64,000 nt of DNA from Rallus limicola (GCA_022605955.1 JAKCOZ010000014.1:16374001-16438000); one strand, 5' to 3'. Counted from the first letter of the stretch, positions 24,615-38,929 are shown. A program made the numbers and translations. The notes: a model not told the origin generated them from the letters alone.

Positions 24615-27600
24615 CTGGCTCTCACTCAGGTTGTGGCAAGCAAAGGAGGAGGTTTCTGGCAGATCATACACTTGTTCTCCACCTCTGTTTTGAAACAAGC
24701 AGCGGGATGGCTCTAGCCAACAGCCCTCCAGTTAGACCATGTAGATTTGTGAAAATATCAATTTAAAGTGCCTGGCAGAAACCCATGATTTAGTAGAAAG
24801 GTATTTCAGTGCGCTTACTAAATTATTCCAATTTATTCTTGCAGTTCTAAAAATAACCTTTCTCCACAGAGCTTCAAAAATACCCACCTACTGTTCCTTT
24901 CCTACTTTTCCCAAGCAGTTTCTTGCTGTGAATTACAGAATACAGCTCTCTTAAAGAAAGTATTTCAATTTTTCTACTCTAATTGATGTACTTTGTTGTG
25001 AAATCAAACTGTAAATGTGTAACTCCTGAAAGCTGGAAGGTTCTCTCTTGCATGAGAAAGCAAATCGAAGTCAGGAGTCCAAATTTCAAAGTTTTGTTTA
25101 TCTACATTTGTCTTACATTTTACAGATCAGGATTGTGGAGCAGTGGGAGGATACACACTGATAATGTTCCAGAGGAGAGTTCTCAACTTTGAATTTGGCA
25201 TTCATCACCAATGTCTGAAGTTCCTACAGATTTCCTTATTTTTAAGCCGTTCCTTTACTTTGTCTGTAGTCAGCTTATCATAAAATTAGGAAACACATTA
25301 GCCACACTTCTGTTATCACAGTGATTCCATCAAAGCCTGATTACAGTATTTCCTAAAATCAGATCCCGTAAGTGAAGCCTGCAGTATCTGTCTTCATCGG
25401 GATAAAAAGCATTGCTCTCTTTTTTTGGAGGAGGATTGATCTGACTCTGCACACTTGGATATCAATTAGAAGCAAATTCTCACTGTAAAAGCACAAGGAA
25501 ACGTGGGTGGAAGGTTGTACATCTCTTTAAAAAGGAACTGAAATAATGCCCCTTTCACAGGCATGTTAATCTTACCACATGAATCACAGAACATACAATA
25601 TCTTGAAAACAGGCTTTTGGGTGTGGAGAAGGTGCACCTGAAAACAACCCATGACTGATGAAAGGGTGCTGTGCTGCTCTGCCCCAGCAATGGATTTACT
25701 GTGTTAAGTATTAGTGCAATGCATTTCTTATAAGGGAAGGTGTGATATGCAGAATTTCTGTAACTTCTTCTGTATTTTTGGTAGGTAGCCTTGCTTGCTC
25801 TCAAGGCAGCTGCAATTACTGTAACGCTGCGTAGATGGTATCAGTAACTTAAAAGGAGCTTAGAGTGATGTTGCTGTGTCACGTGTGGGTGTAAGGTCAG
25901 AGCTATCTTGTACATCCTCTGTGAGATGTAGGTATTTGAGTCTCGGGCGTGCTCAGCTGTGTTGCCTTCATCTCCAGCCTTGTGTGTGTGACTGGGATGT
26001 AGGGGAGGCCACAGTGTGACGGTGAAGCTGGGAAAGGTTTAGGAGCCAAGGTTGAAGGTGATTTTTCTCTCAGTAACTTCATACTGTGGCCCTTCCTCTA
26101 TCCTGCAGTTGGGAGCCAACGTTGTACCCTGCCATGTGATGCAACTGGTGAAGCCTTGCATGTTGGACTGAAAGAAGGTAGGAAAAGTCTTCATCTATGT
26201 GCCCATGGGCTTAGATGGGCAAGCAAGTCTTAGTATGCAGGTGGCTCTGCAGCAGTTGTCTCCCGTCCTTGGGGAAGCATGGGGGAATTTGGGCTAACTT
26301 TGCCATTCTGGGTGTCTTTGTCTGTACAAAGAGGGTTGTACTACATTATATCATGTAGGCAAGGCATGACTAAACCACTTACTTCTGTATCCTAACATTG
26401 TTCCTGCTGCTGGGAAGGCTACAGGCAATCCTTCTGCTCCCTAAGTGACCTAAAGGAGGCTAGTCTGCATGGTCACCCTTTGGGGTGCTTCTGGCCTGTG
26501 GCCATCCCCTCCCTCCTCAACCCAGCTATGGCATGTTGGTCTGTCTCTTCAGTTGGAGAAAGGGGCACAGCTCCCTTGAACTCAGTGGAGCTCTACTAAT
26601 GTGTGTGAGTAGCTGAATACAATCCATTATTGTTGGTGTTCCCAGGCAGTGATATATGTCCAGATGCTGTTACTGGAGGCAGGGTATAGGAAGCCATAGT
26701 TTTGTCCTTAATTTGGATCTTTGTAATGCTATGGTGGGGGGAAAAGGTGAAGAAGCATCTTGCCTCCTCTCACTTCTGCTAGTATTTACTCACGGATGTG
26801 ACAAGCTGTCATTTTCTAGTTTGTGTGAAAAGTGACACTTAATTTCCCTTCCCCCCACTGCAACCTTGCCAATGTATTTGCTGCATGCAGATATAGATTT
26901 GTGTTCATTTCCCTAGCAGATGTCACAGTGATTCAGTGCAAAATCTGCTTGGGGACATGATTATAATTGAACTGTTCTCCAGGAAGGGGAGATGAATACA
27001 TTGGTATTTTCTGCTTCTGATACAATACTTGAACTTAGATCTTTGATTCAGAATTTCATCTTCCCAGTTTGCATAAGGAGGTAATGCATGCAGCTGTGTT
27101 AAACACTTCAGAAGTTCAGTAGGGCTGGATATAAATAACATCTGATCCTGAAAAAATAACTTAGGTCTGTGTTGATTTCTGACAAGTCTCTGAATGTCCA
27201 GGCAGTGGCAGATATTGCAAGCTGCTATTCCTAAGGTGTTTTAGGCAAGGCTAGATGAGTTGTACTGGCATATTAATCTGAATTTGAGATGATGTTTCCT
27301 AGACATTACGTGTTTAGGAACTGATTTTATATTCAGTGCCACTGTGAAGTGACAGTTGTTTGATATTTAGATGCAAGAAAGTGTCTGAGTAGAAGGAGAA
27401 TCCTACTGTTATTTAAAATATGGTTTAATTAAAAGCTGGCTTCTATTATTGAGAGTTTTACTGAGAATGCTTATCTCCTCTCTTTCACTTCTGCATCCAG
27501 TTTACATGGAAAAATCATTCTGTGCTGAGGAAGTGGCTCAAGAAGGTTTGGCATTCTTGTGCTGACAACCCAGGGTCACTGCTTCCCCCTTCAGAATACA

Positions 27601-29917
27601 AGTTAATTATATAGCCACAGCAAAATAATACAGGAGCCAAATTTGAAAAGAATAAAAAGCAATTATTAGCCACTCACATTGCTCACATCACTGCTGCTGT
27701 GTGAGTGTTTGAAAGCTGTGTGATGGATGTCTGTGGCTCTAGTTTGTGTGCAGGCTTGATGCCTATATATTCTTGCAGGAGTTCCCAACTGCCTGCTATT
27801 TTCTGTCATTACGAGTAGATGCTTACATAGCAAAGTGTCTCCAGCTGGCTCTTGACCAGGCCTTCTCAGGGCTTGTGGAAATATCCCCCCTCTAATAAAG
27901 TTAATGTCAGTGGAGATTGCCACCTTCAACCATTTTGATATCCTTGGCACAAAGGAAATGCTGTTTCCTCCCTCTGGAGGATTAAACAGCATTAAAGCTG
28001 CTCTGCCTGTGAAGATTAGCACGCTGCTGGGTGGTTGTTTATTCTCCCCTTCCCCCTCTTGAAGGAATTACTGCTCCAAAGGGCTGCCTGCAAGGGGAGA
28101 GCTGTGCTGCAGACTGCCTGACATCTGCTTTGTTCCTTTCCCTCGCTCTGCAAAACGCCCCTGTCTGAAAATCAATTCCATCTCCTGCCGTTTGGAGAGG
28201 GTGCTCCCGCTCTTGCATCCCACTGTGCATCACTGTGTGATGGCAGCCAGTGCAGCTACTGTGACTCTGGGACTCCCTCCCTGCTTGCTGGGACTGGGAA
28301 GCGGCGTAGATGCCAGGCTGAGCTAGAGCATCTTCCTTCCGTGTTTGTCAGGGCTAGGCTTACACTGTTGACAGTCTTCCTAATTTGCTAGGGAAACCTC
28401 AGAGACAAGCCTTCTGGGTTTCTAGGGTATTGAGCGCACCAAGCCCTTTCTTGTGATGGTGACCATCTCCTTTCTGGTAGGCTTGCTTTTGAGAGATCCA
28501 CTTGTCAAACATTCTCAGGTACATTCTGCAGTATGTGGGTCCTCCAAACAAGGGCTGCAGGATCCTCACGCACCTGTCAGACACAAACCCCTTCAACTAC
28601 CTTCCTCCTTTTCTGCATTTTGGCTGGTGACCATGCTGATTTCCTGAGCCATTCAGTCCATTTGCTGAAATGGTGCTGGCAGCAGCTCTCCTTGGCACTG
28701 GCATCCTTTCCTTTCCTAGGCACAGTGCCTGAACACTTTTTTTGTCTTTTTTTCTTTTTTTTCTCTCCAGAAAGCAACTTTAAAAATTGAGAGAAGTGAA
28801 GGTACCTTTTTAGTTCAAACTTCCCACATGTAAAAATCCCTCTGTCCTACCCAGAACCTGCCCCAGGTATTCACCATTTCCAGCTAATTCAGATACTTTA
28901 CATCACAGGAGAGCTGCTTGTGCCTTAGCAGCCTGTCAGGAGTGTGGGTGCAGGGTGTATGTATGGCTTCTGGTACCAACAGCTCACTTGTAAGGAGTTA
29001 CCCTGTGGGAGGACAGGAAATCAGAAGATGGGAGGCAATTTGAGGAAAGGCCAAAGGAGCTAAAAGGGAGGCTCAGGGGTTATGTTTCACATCAGTGGAA
29101 TAGCAGTCCTCAGTGTGGAGTGATTTGTGTTCATCTGCATGTTGATGAAGGACAAGTTGTCAGGCTCCTGAGGTCCTCTTGGGCTGGATTTTCCAGAGGG
29201 CTGAAGTGTGCTCCCTTATCTCTTCCTGCTGTTGTGGAGCTTACTCCTGGGATAAGCACTGCCTGTTATATCTAGGGAAATGCCTTGCCCGTGCATTTGA
29301 GCTGGAAAAGTGCTGTTCTCATATAGTCACTGGCTGAGAATAAGGGAAATGTCACCTTACCTCCTTGTGTACAGGGAACAAGGAAAACAAAACAATGAAT
29401 GGCCTTTTGAGATGAAAAGGAGCAGCTTTGGAATCCAGACACTTGAAGCAATTGTTCCCTGGCACATAGCAATGCCGTGTACTCCCCACTCCAGAGGTCT
29501 AGAGGGCATCTCAAAAGACAAAATCCAACAAAACAACTGAGTTTCCTGAACAGTGGGTGAATTGCAGGGACTCCCAAGGTGAAATGTGTATCCCTTGGGA
29601 TTGTAAAACTGCCCTCATACTTAAGGGACTTGAGTGGAAAATAATTTGCAGCACTATATTTCAATTTTTTCTAGATCAAGCATATTTTCTGTGGCAAAAG
29701 GGACTTGGTGGGGTGTGGGGAGGATCAATACACACAAGAATACTCCAGTCTCTGCAGCAGGCAAGGACACATGGCCACAAAGTGGGAGTTAAAAGGACGT
29801 AGCTGCATCGTTTGGACAAACTGATGTTGGACCACGAGTAATACTGAGTGCTATGGAACAGTTTATATATGAACAAAAGAAATCTGGGTTTGGAAGAATT
29901 TATCACCATAGCAAGAA

Positions 29918-29991
29918 TTATTTTTCTTTTTTTTTCCCCTCATCTTTCCCCCAACCCTCTCCACTTCCCCCCACCCCCCCTTTTTTTTTTA
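29918..29991 (+). repeat. Polypyrimidine tract
   Basis: About 75 bases of T and C with only a few A, including C6-C7 runs and a final T10. It resembles a very strong polypyrimidine tract and ends in AAG, but no exon follows that I can support. Confidence 0.7.
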
Positions 29992-30654
29992 AGTTATGTA
30001 ACTTGTGCAATAGAAATCTTAGTGAGATTTTCTTAAGGATCATCCAGTAAGGCATGGGTCCCAAACAGGTCATCCTAGCTCACAGCTGATACAACAATCA
30101 TGGTAGGAGAGCTTTTATCTTGGTGTCTTACCCAAAGCTACTTCTGTTGGCGTTCTCTGGTATAACACTTGCTTTTACCATCCAGGAGAGACCACAGCTA
30201 GCCTGGTGGTGGAAACAGATATTTTGCTGATATATTGAATTAATATTTTTAAGCATAGGTCTGAAATTTATCTGCACTTGCTGATGAAAGAGAAAAATCT
30301 GAAGCAGTTGAGCTAACAGTGAGGCCAGAAGCACATGGTGTGGTAGGTATCTGTAAAAGTTTGGGTTTGTGCCTTCAGAGCTCTTCATTTGATGGAGATC
30401 TGAACCTCTCAGTATCACAAAATTCTGAAGACCCAATTCCCTCCTTGCCCCTGCGTATCTATGCTGTACTTTCCAGTTACAATGTCAATTTGTAGAAACA
30501 GTAAGGATATTTCCTAATCCTCAGAAGTCCCCAAAGCAGCGGGCAGTTTTGGTTTCAGTTTTGGCATAACCGATGCTGAGTTTCCTTGCTGCTGGCTCTG
30601 TTCCTCCCCAGGTCCCTGAGGCAGCCCCAGCAGCCTTCACTTTATGCTTGTCTT

Positions 30655-31155
30655 TCCAAGGAAGGCAGCAAAGGGCTGGGTGGCTGTGGGAGCTGTGGGG
30701 ATGGGCTGATCAGGGGTGAAATGGGTGAAGATTGATGTCTGATCTGGGTTCCAGTGCTGAGAGAGTGGTACTGAAACTGTGCTTTGGTGGTGGAAAGTTT
30801 GGGTGGTTTTTTTTTTTTTCGGGAGGGGGGTGTGGTATGAAGAAGTAAATGAGAGATGGGGTGAAACAGAAAAGTGAGAGGAAAAATTCCAGCTGGGAAA
30901 GAGTGAACAGCAAATTCTGACACTGGGAGAGGGATTCTCAGGATGTATAAAGTTGGGCAGGTTGAAATAGCGGAAAAAGAGGAAAGGAAGGACAAAGACA
31001 AATGAGGGAAGAAGGGACACAATGAGTTAAATGAGATTTTGAGATGGGAGAACGAAGAGGAAGGTGTTAATACTGGAAAAGGTAAGGCTTAGCCTAGATG
31101 GTGAGGGAGAAGTAGAGATGAGAAAACTGAGAAGGGAGCAGAGGAGAGAGGGAGA
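30655..31155 (+). repeat. Purine-rich strand-asymmetric tract
   Basis: About 500 bases in which the plus strand is strongly purine-biased (GGAAAGAGTGAAC, GAGGAAAGGAAGGAC and GAGAGAGGGAGAG-like sequence), with a T13 run at 30808-30820 followed by CGGGAGGGGGG. Two overlapping minus-strand frames of 126-127 codons, rich in Pro, Ser and Phe, arise from this bias and are not called as genes. Confidence 0.6.
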
Positions 31156-34100
31156 GCCCGTATCCACATTCCAATCCAAGAGTGTTTATTCTTCTCTTGG
31201 AGATGTGGGGCCCTTGGTCAGATACTGCTGGCAGTGAGGCTTCCAAACCTGCCCTGTGTGACTGACTTTGGATGGGGGCAGGTTTCACAGCCTCTGGGCT
31301 GCTCTGCACCCGTGTCAGACCCCAAGGTAGAAACGCAGCGGTGCGGCTCTGCAGCGGCGTGCCCTTGCAGGCTGTGGTGTGGGGGAAGGCAGGAGAGGGA
31401 ACACGGGTAGATAATCGCTGCTTCTTTCCCTGCTATGTAAAGTTGGGTGCTAAAACAAGGCTCCACTTCACTCCTACACACAATGTGCTCACTGCCTTGG
31501 TTTTTATGTAACGGGAAGCACTGAAGAGTATGATTCTGCCAGGCAGTGGGTGGAGGGCAGAAAATCTTGCTATTAATGGTAGGAGAAGAGGGGAAAGGGC
31601 TTTGTACACAGGAAGCATTTCACTTTTCCAAGGCTGAGAGATTTAAACAAAATATTGGTTTTATATGAATATTTGAAAGGCTTATGGATTTCCATGCATG
31701 TCTAGAAGGAGACGCTTGAAGTGTGGACACTTAGTGTCTCGCAGGCATCAAACTCACATATGTTAAAGTGGGTTTTTTTTTCCATATCTAGATACTTCAT
31801 AAGCTTGTATTTTCTGACACAAGGTAGATTAGGTTGTAATGGGCCTAGAAAGGAAACTAAAGAGCAGGGTAGAAAAAACATTGCCTGTTTCTCCTGTAAC
31901 TGCTTATGGGTCAGCCAAATGTGGTTAGGAAGCAGAGAGCATGTAAAGACCTTTCTTAATACCTTGCTAATTGGACTTGGCTGTGGAAGTGACTGTCCCC
32001 ATCTCTGGGCTTCCCAGCTGTTGCCCTCATGGCTGCCAGTCTGCCTTCACATCTGAGAGGCAGGAGTTTCCCTTTGCTTGATAGCTCCTGTCTTTTGTTT
32101 CTCTAGATATAGGTTCTGCAGGGATAATCAACATAAAGGACACTATATTCTGCCTTTAAGCTTTATACTTGAGCTGGTCACGATCATAATGAGGTCCCAG
32201 TTTTTTCTGTAGCTCTCTGGTATACTCAGCCCCCTATTGAAAGCTCTTTTTGAATAGGTGTCTGTTTCCCTGATCCTCTGGGCCACCTTGTGCTTTTGAT
32301 GTGTCTGTGCTGCTTCCCTCTATTTAATCAGTCAGCACCCTTAAGAAATGGGATTTGTGCAGGAAACCAAAATAAAAGCTTCCCTGGATAGCTGATGCTT
32401 GAATAAATGCCCCAAGATCCTCTGATGAAAGGTGTTCAGGAGGCTCAAGGTGTTAAAGCTGCGTGCTCAGCAGCTTAAAATGGGATGTGAGTGAATTTCC
32501 TGTGTGATAGCAAGATTACTAAGAAGCAAACTCTGTGGTCAGAGAGCTCTCAACGGTCATCAGGTTGCTCTTGCACAGAGCTGGCTCCAGCCTGCGTGCA
32601 CAGGATGGCTTTGCTCTGTGGGACGTGCCTGGCCAGTGGTGGGCAGGTGCCTGTGAACAAGGTCACATAGCACCTCTCAGGAAGGAAAGTTGCCCATGAC
32701 TGGGGGGTGTGAGGAGCCTTTTCCTGGTGAGCTGCAAGAGGACTCTGTACTGAGTGCATGGAGTAGCCATTCCATGAGAAGGAAAGGCTGTGGCAACCGC
32801 CCCCTTTCAGCAACCATTTGTGGCTCTCTCTGAAGTAACATGGGGCATGTGAATACCCTGAACAGACCCACAGGAGCACTACTACCTGGAGTTTCTTGTT
32901 TGTAATTACACTTTGATAGTGCTGTGTTGAAGGGACTGCTGCTTTCATCTGTCAGTGTTATGATTGGTCTCATGAGAAGTGTGGGCTGATGGCAAGAGGC
33001 CTCTGAGGGGATTGTATCTTTTAAATCTACCAGTGATATAGCTGCTAATATAGTTAAATAGCCACAAATATGGAATCAGTCTGAGCATTAAGCAAATAAA
33101 GGACTGGAAAAATGAGATGTATACTTGCACAGGGCTAATGTTATTTGGGAATTATAGGTGGTTCTTTAAGTAAATGTTTTAAATGTGGTTTGCATAGATG
33201 TGTAAGTATACAGAATAGAAGATGAGGGTGGGTGTTTTTGTGCTGAATAGCAATGATGTATCTGCATCACTGCTGAAGCATTACTGAATTATCAGGCTGG
33301 GTAGAGGAGAATGGCACTTGCACCTCATTTTGGCTCCCACAAGGTAGCACTGATTCTCTAAGACCTTATTTTGAGTACAGACTAAACACCTTTAAACATC
33401 CTGTTGAAACTGATGAGAGACTACTTACTGAGGAAAGCAGATGGCAGGATTGGGAAGCTGGGTGGACATATTCAACTTAACGGGATGCAGTATAGGGTTT
33501 TCCCTGTTCAAGTATCAAACACCATAAAGGGGATCTTCCTTATCATTCAACAGCAGATCTAAGGAAGAATCTCATGTTCCTTGGCAAGTAGTGTCCCATC
33601 CTTTTCAAGAGGAATTGCAAAGGTCTTAGCCTGTCACTCTCTTGTTTCCTAAATTTGCAAAAGCAGCATGCTCTTTATTTTGGCCAGATGAGCAGCGGGG
33701 TTGCCGTGCTCCTCTGCAGATGTAATGCCATTGTACTGATGGTTTCCACTGGGAAATTCTACCCACTGCCCACCTTGACAAAAGACAGCTTGGAGGAGGA
33801 GAAAATAAGTCTTGTGGTGATGATGGTTCTTTCCCAATGAAACAGCAAGAAGGAGGGAAATCCGTCAAGATTTTAGTCCTGCATTTTATATATATATATG
33901 TATCATAGTATGTGTGAGAGACTGTGTGAGTGGATATAGATAGATAAACTATATCAAAGTCACATTAACCATATAAGGCATCATAAGTATGAGGCTTCAG
34001 AATAATAAGAAAAGTAGCTCATGAGATACCTGCTGGGGCAATTTCTACTGGGTACACATTTGTATTTTTGCTAATAATCCTTCTATTTAGTTTTAATGAA

Positions 34101-34984
34101 AAATACTAAGATTAGTGTTGCTAGAAAATACATTGTACCTCTTTAAATAAGCCTCCTGTCTTTGTAGCCCTGTAGAAGCCTAGAGGGTATTTTTATTCAT
34201 CCTTAAACGGTGCTTGTTAAAAAGAAGTGAAATTAAAGGGTATTTTGGGATGTAGTTTTTTCTTTAAATACATTCCTTGTAGGTGGGGAAATCTACAGTT
34301 GTTTGTGCCCTAGATGCTCAGGCTCCTTTAATGTGTCTTTGTATGCAGGTTCATAAGGCCATAGCATCTTACAAACTGCTGTAAGAAAGATAATTGATTT
34401 TTAGTGCCTCCTAAAATGCAGAGCACAAGCATGCAGCAACCATTGTGAGTATGGAAGCGTGAAAATTTCCTTGAGAAATCAGCCAGAGGAAGTTTGGATT
34501 CTGACCGTTTCTTGAGTGCTTAATACCCTGCATGCACACACCCAGGGGATTGAAAATCTTCCATGAATGCAGTGCATATTTTCAAAAAGTGGATGTGCTT
34601 AGCCTCCTATTAAAGATTAAACTAGGGAGGACCAAATCTTCAAATGTACTGTGACTGTGGGTAGAGATCCCACGTCATGTTTAAATATGTTTCGAACACG
34701 TGCCATACATTTCTGAAAACCAGGAAAGCTTATGGGGTTGGAATGTTGATAGAGCAGTGTCTTTGCTGCAGTTTGGAAGAAGGGGATAGTGGCTTTGTTT
34801 TTAGATAAGGCATTCCCTGAGCTAAAGAAATTTCTAGTGCAACGTTGCAAAAGTCAGGATTAGTCTTCAGGATTACTTCAGTTAAGAAATTACATGGAGG
34901 TTTTTATGGCCATAAATGTGTTTTGGGGACCATGTTTTATACTTTTTCTTCCTCCTCAGAATTGGGAATGTTTATACTTCACAC

Positions 34985-35224
34985 AGAATCACAAGGTTGG
35001 AAAAGACCTTTAGGATCATCAAGTCCAACTGTTCTGTCCTATGCTAAACCATATCCCTAAGTACCTGATCTACCCTTTTTTTAAACACATCCAGGGAAGG
35101 TGACTCAACCCCCTCCCTGGGCAGCCTGTTCCAGGCCCTGACAACTCTTTCAGTGAATTTTTTCCTGACATCTAATTCTGAACCTGCCCTGGCACAGCTT
35201 TGTGCCATTTCCCCTTGTCCTATC
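34985..35224 (-). mobile_element. CR1 LINE fragment (about 240 bp)
   Basis: Minus-strand CR1 3' end with the tail at its left (AGAATCACAAGGTTGGAAAAGACC). The minus strand encodes the ORF2 C-terminal region with [27 protein letters not shown]. It is the same subfamily as the 8.8 kb copy. The 5' side ends abruptly at the CTTGTCCTATC near 35215-35224. Confidence 0.92.
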
Positions 35225-38200
35225 AAGGACAAGGGTGTTTTTTTGATGGTAAGTTACTTAAAACCAAAGTTTAGCAGTGCTTCAATATTTGAGACCAGTT
35301 GGAAGTTATTCTCTAGCACTACACTCAAGAGAAGTAGAAGAATCTTTCAGAGCAGAACTGTTGCTCCAGTCCATTGAGGAGAGAGGCAGCATTCTGCAAT
35401 CAAGGCCATCTCTCAGGCTGTTTTCTCCACAAAGGTTTCCATGAATTGCAAATGTGTCTTCAGTAATCAAATGTGGCGTAATTAGTCCTGAACTCTGCTC
35501 AATATGCTAGCCATGTTCAAAATGAGGAGATACTTGTTTCTGTGGAAGGAATGCAACTTTGATTTGTATTTTAGGCCCTTGCCTCTAGTGCTTGGGCAGA
35601 AGCAAGCTTTGAGGGCAAGTATGAGCAGAAATTTGAATGCAAGATGAGATTTTGAAAAAAAAACCCACTTCAACCCTTCCTTAAAATCCATTCAGAATCT
35701 CCCATTATCAAATATATGTAAAATTACACTATCCATTCACTTTGATTTCTCCCCCCCACCAAATTAACTACAGTCATTAGTACATTTCCCCAAGCAGTTC
35801 TTCACTGATGCATAATTCTTCCCAGCTGATTTTATTTAAAATGCAGCTCCTAGCTCCCCAATGTCTATTCAGAAATGTAATACCTAATATACAAAGCAGC
35901 CTCCAGACCCAGGGAGAGAATCCCTCCCTCCCTGTACTCCTCCTTTCCTCCCTGTACTCCTCCCTCGAAGCAGAGACGTTTCCTGTTTTCCCCTGCCAAA
36001 TGCTGCCTTTACACTGAGGATTTAAGTGGGGCCAAAAAATGAGGTTAGCTGGCAACATCCCCCAAAAGTAACACTGTAGGAGTGCTCTTGGCCAGAGCAT
36101 CGCCCTTGCCCCTGAAGTTCTGTGCTCCAGGATCTGGCGCTAATGATGGCGTTGTACCCTAAGTGGATGATGTCATGTCACAACACAGAGGTCTGGTGCA
36201 ATTAAACTGGTTGTCAAAGTAACTTGGATCACATCTGTCCCTGCACCAGCACCTCTCCTTGTGCTTTTGAGGTGAGCTGTACCATCTCCAGTGTAGCTCG
36301 TGTCAAGCTGCAGCCTGGCCCTGTGGATCTGGGATAATTCTCTGCTGTGGCTGCTCCACAGTCCCATTAGCAAAAGAGCGAGCTGTTTCTTCCTGCCTTC
36401 GCTGCATGGTGCTCTGTTCAAATATTGAATGCTTGGGACCAGGGCTTTGAAATATTGATAGAGGAGAAAGCACAGGCTGTCTCGGTCAAGCCTCGTGCAG
36501 GCTTTACTCAGACGCCTTGGCGCGTGTGGGACTTGTGGGGGAAACGGAAAGGTCAGTAGGACTGACTTTCTGGGAGTGGGGTGGGGTTGGGGAGGTGTCT
36601 AGCTTTTGACAGATTGTGTAGGAGAGATTTGCTGGGGTGAGATCACTCATGACTTGGCAAAAGTAGTAGCCAAATGCCATTGTCCGCAGTTGACTTCTTG
36701 TGCTGTATTGACTTAGGCAGAGCATGAAGCAGGATTGTTCCTCAGATACTCCTGAGGCTCTGCCACCCTTTGCATGTGATGGCAGTTTCACCCAAAACTA
36801 TTCCATGGGGTAGAGAAAAAACTGGGCATGCAAATGATGTTCTTGAGTCTTTTACTGATCTCCACGTGTACTGAATGGTGTCCCTCTCCTTTTTCCACCA
36901 AATCTCTCCCTTAAGGCCACTTCTCTTCATGCCTTAGTGATGTCTGCAGTGATGACACATGTATGACCTGTGTGTTATCCAGCAGTCTTAAAAATATAAA
37001 TACATGTGATGTATTGGTTTGATAAAAAAACATCTCAGTGACCCTGAGGAGCCGTGTGAGATTTCTGAGCCGTGGGGAAAGGGGCCTGTGTCATTTGCAC
37101 TGCCTCTCGCCCAGCACTGAGCTCTGCAGGCTGCTCTCCCAACTCTCATGCCACCCAGGAAAGAAACAGCGTGCTCTGCCTTGATGGTAGCAGATCGGTA
37201 AATTTGGCTGGAGGTTGGTTGAGCTGTGACAGTCACAGGGACTGTTGTGGTGGCAATGGAAGAACAGAGTCCTCACTCAAAGATTACAAATCCTCTTTGG
37301 GAGAGCACGGTCTGTGTGGGAGTGTTCCCGTACCCCAAGCAGCGGGCAGTGCTTTGTGTGATATTGCCATGGGTCAGACTGAGTAGGCTTTGGAGAAGGG
37401 TGGGTAAGCTACGGTAGCTGTTTTACGTAGCCTTGCTTTCTAGAAATGTAAGCAGTAACAGTGGGATTGCCAGTTCTAAGTCTTCCACATGCTGCTTTGT
37501 GTTTTGTGTGCTCTCTTAGGACGATGAGAACTTTGGATGTTTGATCACCATGGTCTTGGTGTGGGCCACAGCATACCAGGATGGGGGACACCAGGGCCCT
37601 GGGAACCTCTGGCTGTGTGTACACACCGAATTCCCCTAATGGGCAGATAGGCAGCAGTACAACACTTGGTGTTGGCCAACTTCTTTTAGTTTTTTCCTTT
37701 TTTTTTTTTTTCTTTACGTGATTTCTTCTGTAATAGAGATGTTGCAAGTAACCCATTTGCATTTTTACACCACCCCCTCTGTTCCTTGATTATTTTAGTT
37801 TGTTGGTGTCACTTTGCATGTTTATACTATTTTCAAATGTTTGGGCCACTCTATTCTTCCTCCAGTCTCCCCACTCCCTAATTTGTTTTACGGTCTTTGG
37901 AAGAGCGTGGATGCTTTTACTTCCTTTTCCACCTTTGGAATGTGAATTTCTATCTTCTTGTGTTTTGCTGAGATTTTTTTTTTTTTATCTCCAGTCTCTC
38001 AAAGGGAGCTATTTTGCCATGTCTAAGAAATGTTATTTTTTTAAAATTATCTCTTTTTTTTGGATTATGTTTTGAAGAGTTTTCTAACAGAAATGGGATT
38101 AAACTGGAAGTGCTACTTGCAGGTGGAGACATATTCCTCATCTCTTTGGGCTGACTTGTTATGCACCCAGAGGGAGTGCGGGAGCAGTTCGGTGTGGTTG

Positions 38201-38929
38201 GTGTGATTTGAAGAAGGGCCGTGGCTCAGCCAGTTGCTACTTCTTGCCATGTTTAACCCCTCTGTGGGTAGCCTGGCCCCGGTGCTCTGCTCTCTGCCTT
38301 AAGGGCAGTGTTTTACCTTTTCAGTGACAGGGGAACTCTGGGCTTGCCATGAGAAGGGAAGAGAAAGTAATTGTTTACAGTTTTACTTCTTCGCTGCTGC
38401 CCACAGAAGGGTTTCAGCTGTGCCTGAGGCCAGTGAGGTGAAGGGGCACTGGAGCCCGTCCTTGCTGGCACACTGCTAGCCAGAAGGGTTGCCCCCTCTG
38501 CTCCAGTTAGTGTTTGGGTGCCAGTCCGGGCACTGCCCCCATGATTAAAGACACCCTGATCTGAAGTGTTCTGCTGGCCAGGGCCACACATTTGTGTAGC
38601 CTTGCTTGCTTCTTGCATGAAGTTCCTTTTTACTGACAACAAAAAAGGACGTGGCTTTAGGATGGCTTTTTCTGCTGCACCCAGTAGGTACAACAGTCGC
38701 TCTTCTTGCTGCCACACAATAGAACTCTGCGTTCCATTTGAGTTTTCAAGGTTGTTCAAAGTGCCTTTATTATTTTTATCTCCTCCCTTTCTCCCCCCTC
38801 CCCGCCTCCCCTTTTCTTATCCATGGACACATCAGCTCCCAGCACAGCCTGAAAAAGGGGAAAGAAGGAGGGGGAGTAAAAAGCTACCCAAGCATTTCCC
38901 CGCAGCTGGAACTACTAAGGCTTGGTTTC
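35225..38929. other. Intergenic sequence upstream of SH3BP5, no gene seen
   Basis: Unique sequence leading to the SH3BP5 CpG island. In human a divergent non-coding transcript, SH3BP5-AS1, arises near this promoter; whether an equivalent exists here cannot be told. Minus-strand open frames (for example 38313-38759) show no recognisable domain. Confidence 0.5.
35928..35963. repeat. Short 20-bp-period tandem duplication
   Basis: CTCCCTGTACTCCTCC occurs at 35928-35943 and again at 35948-35963 inside a pyrimidine-rich stretch. Confidence 0.9.

Larger units (their letters stand above)
18681..34984. other. Intergenic sequence, 16 kb, no gene seen
   Basis: Mostly unique sequence with no exon I can recognise and no interspersed repeat apart from the short tracts listed separately. 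Open frames up to about 130 codons exist on both strands (for example 22734-23105 plus and 29272-29664 minus), none with a recognisable domain. Regulatory elements for SH3BP5 or an unannotated long non-coding RNA could lie here but cannot be called from sequence alone. Confidence 0.55.

Noticed and set aside
30637..31022. Two overlapping 126-127-codon minus-strand frames
   Set aside because: They come from the purine-rich bias of the plus strand and contain only Pro/Ser/Phe-rich low-complexity sequence.
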